The notes beneath the pieces are model-generated. The model was not told the DNA's origin and ran no database searches. It worked only from the letters and a program-made list of their open reading frames with translations. From Trametes villosa (taxonomy: Eukaryota; Basidiomycota; Agaricomycetes; Polyporales; Polyporaceae): a stretch of DNA of 64,000 nt. Location: the NCBI GenBank assembly GCA_002964805.2, contig PUDQ02000001.1:5232001-5296000 (forward strand). The letters run 5' to 3'. This document shows positions 58,749-64,000 of this stretch, piece after piece. The position numbers and the translations under genes are program-made. How positions within the stretch are numbered: the stretch's first letter is position 1; each line of letters opens with the position of its first letter.

Positions 58749-61702
58749 CTACGTGTATTGTCAACGGGTGAAATTGGAGGGCACACCACACGTCGAGAGT
58801 TCATACAGGGGCAGGTTGACTTCCGTCGGTCATGTTTTCTCCAAAGTACGATATTGGGGTAACAGCTGGTAGACTGTAGGTGTTGAAACGCGGCCCGGCC
58901 CGCCAGAGGTGAGAGGTAGAGGCTACGGAGTGCGCATGCCTCCCTCGAGCCTTTATAGTGAAAATAGAAGCTGGCCTCGCCCTCGGGGTCCGCGCTTGCG
59001 ATGACTTTACGCCGCAGTGCAAGGATGTCACGCGAAAACAAGGCTGACATAGTGGGCGTGCAAAGCGGAGAGGTCCTATTACGTGCCGTTTCGTTATGAG
59101 CACCCATCCTGACAGACGAGCATGCTCAGATTGTCTTCTGACCGTGCCCAGACCTAGAGAATTAGCGGAGCCTGGGCAGCTGCAGAGAGAGAGGAGTACT
59201 TATTCTGCCAGATATAGGCTCGCGTTCCGCTTCCCCCAACACCGGGGGCCGTTATGCCGTACTGCCGCAGGCGAGCTGACGTCGGCGCATTCTGTGGCTG
59301 AAAATCGACAGCACACGTGCGACATCTTGGTCCACCCTGCAGGTGAATAGACGCCTCGGATCAGCGAGCGTCGAGTATAGAACATTGTGCGCATGGTCGC
59401 AATCCTACTTCAGGCAGTGAACAGCCTCTATCCGAGAGGCGACGCAGCTGAGGAACACGGCGTTCCACCGATGCAAAGGACGCACGACAGGCTCCAGCGT
59501 TCTGACATTTACATGCCAAGCGCTTACTTCACGAATGAGCTACGGCTGCTTCAGGTTATAGGCGTACCGGAGAAGATATGCAGAGGGAAATTAGACATAG
59601 GCAAATTTGGACTACAAGGTGAATGTTACCCGACCACGGGTTAGTTATGATTGTCTGATGGTTGGCGCGTGAACCTACCTCAGAGGACGCACTTTCGGCA
59701 TGGAAATTTGGCCGCTACAGGAGGAAAGGGACGCCCCAGCTGTGTCGAGCTGACACGATACGTCGTGTCGCAAGGCGGCCGGCCTATCGATCAGCGCTTC
59801 AGCAGGGGTCCTTCGGCTCGATGTATGCTGCCAATGCTTGGCGCGGATTCGGTCGGCTTGGGTGTGCTCACGAATATGTTCATCCCGTGGATAAGGCGTG
59901 GTGGACTCGCCGGTCACATGCACAAGGCAAAGAATAGGGTGGAGTCGGCGAAGGTGGACGTCAAGCGCTAAGCTTCGAGACTTGGGGTGCTTCCCTCAAC
60001 AGGCCGGCCGCACCGTATTACTGGTTCCTAAAGATCACCTTTACTCCGCTCCTGGCTGAACCTTAGTTATGCGGACATTGAGAGCCTGAATCAGCTACGT
60101 CGGGCGCACTATGATCGACGAGCGGCCTTGCTCACCCCGGACAATGGTCGAGTGGTTGCATATACACCGGGGGCATGGTCCTATCAGACTCTAGCCACAC
60201 CCCGCATTCCGCTGGCTGCAACCTCCGTGATTGCGAGCGAAGCGAGTGAGCTCCATAGGGGGGTGTTCGGACGACTTTGCGGGAGACAAACAAGTACAAA
60301 TGTCACGCACCAGAAATCCACGGCTGTAACACGCGCAAAATACGCCCATATGCCTTACAATGTCAACGGTGTGTACAGTCATTGCGAGAGAAGCGAGCAT
60401 TCTGGGGGGTGAGCCGGACGTCTTTGCACTGATTGCGGGGAATAAACAAGTACAAATCTCACGGTTCGCAAATTGGAGGAGCCACAATATTGTCAGAGGC
60501 TGTAACTCGTGCAAATTCTGATGCGTTGGATTGAAACTTTCTATGACGATCCATATCATAATAAAGTACAATCATGGAAGTTTACAGCCTGCGCGGTCGT
60601 GTATTGAATGTGTCTGGCACCGATGAGTGGTTTGGCGGTGGTCATCACGTATAGGCGCCCAAATCATGTATTAGCGCTCGAGCAGGTTTCAGTAGCTTCA
60701 ATACGCGCGGATTACAACGCGTAAACAGTTGCTTATATCGGAGCATCATGCAGACTAGAACTTTCAAGTCTCCTATGTCTTTCTTAATTCAGAACCACGC
60801 TACCATTCGCTCAGCTGCGCCCTTGAAATCGGGATACAGCCTGCGTGGCGGCGAAGCGAGCCATTTCATCGACTGACTGTGCCTAGTAAGATACTTACCT
60901 TGCCATCGCATCAAAGCTGATCTCCGGAACCAGGAACCAACTTACGATCCTTATTCAAATATACATTCTTCTTCTACTGGGACTGCCTACGACCGCTTCT
61001 TCTTTGTATGTACGTACGGAATGCAACGACCTCGTACCACGCACGCGCGGCACGACGCCACGCGAGGATGGAGCGTGGAGGGGACGAACGGGGGTGAGAG
61101 GTGCGAGAAAGGGCGTGAGAGGTAAGAGGGGAGCGGTAAGATGATACAGGCGCGGCCGCTGCCGACACGAGACGCAAAAGTTCACCGGATGGGGGATGAC
61201 GACGACGGAAAGCGAGAGAAAAAGACATGCACGGGATCGCGTGGGGTGTAGGAGAGAACACGGCTAGAGTACGGTCTGACGTCCGATGGGGCGCGAACGG
61301 AACGGAGTGCGGGTGCGGGTGGGAGGGATTAGCGCGTGGGGCTACATGTGGGGGCGCCCGGCAAGCCGGTGCGCGCATAGCGGGGAACGAGCGCCGCGGC
61401 GGCGCGAATATATAGTAGCGAGAGGGGTGCGTGCGGTCGTGAGGTGCGGAGGCCGGGCTGGTCGTGAGGGAGAGGTGGTCGGGGAGAATGAGCGGGTAGG
61501 GAGGGCTGTGTCCGTCTTTGAGTCTCGGTATCTCGGGTCGTCGGTCGCGGCTCCGCCGGTGGTAACGATGCGTGTCGTGCAGCAGGGACGTGGAGGGAAA
61601 TGGTATGTGCGGGGAACGTGGTGGTCATGAGGCGGGGGTGAAGGAGGGGGTGGGGGCGGGCGGCTGGGAAGGTGTGCGGGCAACAGGGCGGTGACGACAC
61701 GC
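58749..61702. other. 3-kb region without a supportable gene
   Basis: Expected to hold the first exon of the DUF6535 gene near its left end and the 3' flank of CDC55 at its right end. In between only short frames and a pair of direct repeats are seen. The stretch 61000-61660 is purine-rich on the plus strand (GGGAGAGG-like). Confidence 0.45.
60231..60521. repeat. Imperfect direct repeat, two units of about 150 bp
   Basis: ATTGCGAG(C/A)GAAGCGAG, then GGGGGGTG-like, CGGACG, GACAAACAAGTACAAAT or AATAAACAAGTACAAAT, TCACG, and GGCTGTAAC(A/T)CG(C/T)GCAAA occur in the same order at about 60231-60345 and 60379-60520. Similarity is patchy, so the pair is old or part of a larger repeat family. Confidence 0.7.
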
Positions 61703-63502
61703 TTATGCCGCGCTGTACAGGAACAGGTTGTTCGTCGCGGCAATCTACACGCGCAGGCAACGAGCGAACGGCTCAGCATGAGGTCATCGGGAACGAGGCG
61801 CCGGCGACTTACGGCGATGGTGCTTTCCCGCGGGTGCCAGCTCGCGTGCAGGATCTTCTTGTTGAAGTCGAGCGTCTCGAGCGCCATGTTCTCCCGCAGG
61901 CCGCCTGGCCGCATACCGTTCTTCATGCCTGGCTTGTTGCCCGGGAGCGGGCCGCCGATCTTCTTCGCCTTGAAGGCCGACTTGTCCGCTTGTAGCACAA
62001 CGTCATTCAGCGTGTCCGTGTCGAATATCCGGAAATAGTTGTGGTACGAGCCCGTCAGGACGTTCCTACGTCATAGCACGCCGCGGTGAGGGAGTGCAAC
62101 AGATCGGAGGCGTTGTGGGGACTTACTTGTCATCGCCGCTCCATACACACTCGAACTTGTCGAAGATGCAGTCGTTCTCGTAGAGATCGCAGAGCTTCCC
62201 CCGCAGGTGGTCGTGGATCGGAATGGTCTTCACAGGCTTGTTCTCCATGTTGACGTCCCAGATCTTGAGGTTCAGGTAGTCGCGCGACAAGATGTACCGT
62301 CCGTCGTGGCTAAACTTCACGTCTGAGATGGAGGAGATGATCTCCGAGAAGAAGGATCGGTTTGTTGGGTCCTCTTCCTCCTCGAACACTAATCAGGGCG
62401 CACCGCCACCATGTCAGCGCCACCGCGAGCGAGACGGGGAGGAGGGCTTACTCTTCGCGTGCTTATCGCACAACGCAGAGTCTCGCATGTCAGCAAGCTT
62501 GATGTTGCTCTTCGAGCTGCTGTACATGAAGAGGTTGCAATGCAAGGGGTGGAACTCGGCCGCAGTGATGACCTCCGTCAGCTCCTCCATGTTCGCCGGC
62601 TTGATGTCCACGATGTCTTGAGACGCGTTTAAACACGATGAAATCAGAGCATCAGGGCAGGGGACTCACTGAAACTACGGTCGCTGACATCTAGGTTCCA
62701 GAGGTTTACCCGGAGGTCATCCGCGGAAATGTACGTCTCCTGGTCGGAGTTGACAGAGATCGAGTGGATGTGGTACGCATGCGCGTTGGCGTACACTTTC
62801 CGAGGGACGGCGGCAATGATGTTGTCCTGGATGGACATGCGGGGAAGTCGGAGATTCTGCTGCACGATCGGAGCGGGTAGTGATCGCTGGCCCTCGAGCA
62901 GGTTGCTTTCGGACACCACCCGTAATGACTTCTCGAACACTTTCCATAGCTTGATCGTCTTGTCTGTAGAGGGCTATGATGGGCACACGATGCACGCAAG
63001 GGATTGGAAATGACGCACCGTTGGTGGACAAGAGGAAGTGTGCAGAGTTCTGTCGCTTGCACCACTTGATCTTGTTGATCTTCTCCTCGATCTCCAACGA
63101 CTTGAGATAGTCGAACTCGGGCTCGTGCGACTGAAATTCGGTGTAGAACTTGTACTCGCAGCCCTTTTTCTATTTGGGGCCAGATGGGGCGGATGAGCAC
63201 AGGTGATTGATTGGGTGAGCGTCCGGGTGCGGTAAGACGCGCGGCGTACCATCTCATTGCGTTCGAACAGGACAACACGGCCACCCTTGTCTCCAGTAGC
63301 AAGATAGTTTCCTGTCGAGTCGAACTCGACGGTCGAGATGATGTCGGCTGAAGAGCAGAGGGAACGCGATAAGACCCTGAGGGACAGTGGCTCCTGGGGA
63401 GGGATGGGCGAGCTGACCTTCGGTGATGTCCTCTACCTCGCCCTTGTCGCCGAAGCACTGAGCGAACCGCCAGCCGCCAGAAGAAGACGCGTCCTGATCC
63501 AT
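61703..63502 (-). CDS. CDC55: PP2A regulatory subunit B (B55)
   Basis: Eight exons, 63418-63502, 63250-63347, 63019-63169, 62670-62963, 62452-62616, 62127-62388, 61813-62065 and 61703-61744, encode 449 aa, the normal length. Highly conserved B55 words are present in order: [133 protein letters not shown] and [20 protein letters not shown] (given here as separate short words). The WD40 propeller targets PP2A to phospho-substrates in mitotic exit and morphogenesis. The ATG at 63502 is the first in frame. The next gene, on plus, starts 369 bases away, so the two share a divergent promoter. Confidence 0.95.
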
Positions 63503-63870
63503 GATCAACGTGCTCGAGTGCGATGGGATGGTGAGTGCGGGGTGGTATGCGAGCGTGCGTGGCTAATCGTGAGCGACGTGCGTGCGGGGGCTGTGGGCGA
63601 TGGTGGGCGTGCTGGTGAGAGAGGTCGGCGGTGAGCGCGGCGGGTGGGAGAGCGGGGCGGAGGCTAGACTCTGGGGCGAGGATGGGTGCGTGCAGGAGCT
63701 CGTGTCGGCGGAGGCGAGTGACAGACTCCAGTCCTCGGCAGGCCTCCCTGTTGACGCCTGTTTGGCCCGTGCCCCCGTCCTCCCGCGGGCGCCTCGCCCG
63801 CTCCTTCATCCCGACTTCGCCCTCCTCCCCGTCGTCCGAGCCCTCCCCGCCGTCGACCACGCCGCACGCC

Positions 63871-64000
63871 ATGTCTGCCATCGCACCCATCACTGGAAAG
63901 CTCAGGAAGCGCTTCTGGCTCGACCTCACCACCGCCCTCGGCCTCGGCGTCAGCGCCGGCTACACGTTCTGGTCAGTCCCCCTTCGCATTCTCCTTTCGT
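63871..64000 (+). CDS. Cytochrome c oxidase subunit VIIa/COX9-like, first exon (truncated by window end)
   Basis: ATG at 63871 opens MSAIAPITGKLRKRFWLD and then a membrane segment LTTALGLGVSAGYTFW. A GT donor (GTCAGT) follows at 63972, so the visible coding exon is 63871-63971 and the rest lies outside the window. The Leu-Arg-Lys-Arg-Phe-Trp motif directly before a single Gly-rich membrane span is typical of the small fungal COX subunit VIIa (yeast Cox9), an inner-membrane respiratory-complex subunit. The call is good but rests on 33 residues. Confidence 0.75.
   Translation, partial: MSAIAPITGKLRKRFWLDLTTALGLGVSAGYTFWSVPLRILLS

Overview
The window is nuclear DNA of a basidiomycete fungus, most likely an Agaricomycete of the wood-decay type. 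The evidence is genes split by many introns of about 50-65 nt with GTNNGT donors, plus families largely restricted to or typical of such fungi: 7-TM proteins with a DUF6534 domain, DUF6535 membrane proteins, a short-form dienelactone hydrolase, and a basidiomycete-type P450. Core eukaryotic genes are also present (RPB7, epsilon-COP, RED/IK, PP2A B55, a COX subunit), as is a Pol III tRNA-Ile. All gene models were spliced by eye from reading frame, splice sites and family knowledge. No alignment or search was run.

Layout. 0-12 kb: short-chain dehydrogenase, RPB7 (minus), tRNA-Ile(AAU), dienelactone hydrolase, APH-type kinase-like protein, a CFEM-domain membrane protein with unresolved 5' end, a Sly41-like transporter, and a 275-bp inverted-repeat element with a 3-bp target duplication. 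12-25.4 kb: a Ser/Thr-rich single-pass membrane protein, a 24-exon fatty-acid dioxygenase/P450 fusion (Ppo family), epsilon-COP, and a velvet-domain regulator whose domain is split by an insert, as in VelB.

25.2-41.5 kb is the most unusual part. A segment running from the velvet gene 5' end into a P450 gene occurs twice in direct orientation. Copy A keeps the intact velvet gene but only the 3' half of the P450. Copy B keeps the whole P450 (545 aa) but only about 36 bp of the velvet exon. Between them lies about 10.6 kb of gene-free, very GC-rich DNA built from degenerate tandem units of about 450-465 bp, with a 78-bp foldback inside it.

42-64 kb: a DUF6534 7-TM gene made of tiny exons, a ROG1-type lipase, two tandem paralogous coiled-coil genes of unknown function that share exon lengths, a decayed fragment of a second APH-like gene, RED, a DUF6535 protein, PP2A B55 (CDC55), and the first exon of a cytochrome c oxidase subunit VIIa-like gene cut by the window edge. 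The housekeeping genes act independently. The oxylipin synthase and the velvet regulator are the only pair with a known functional connection in other fungi.
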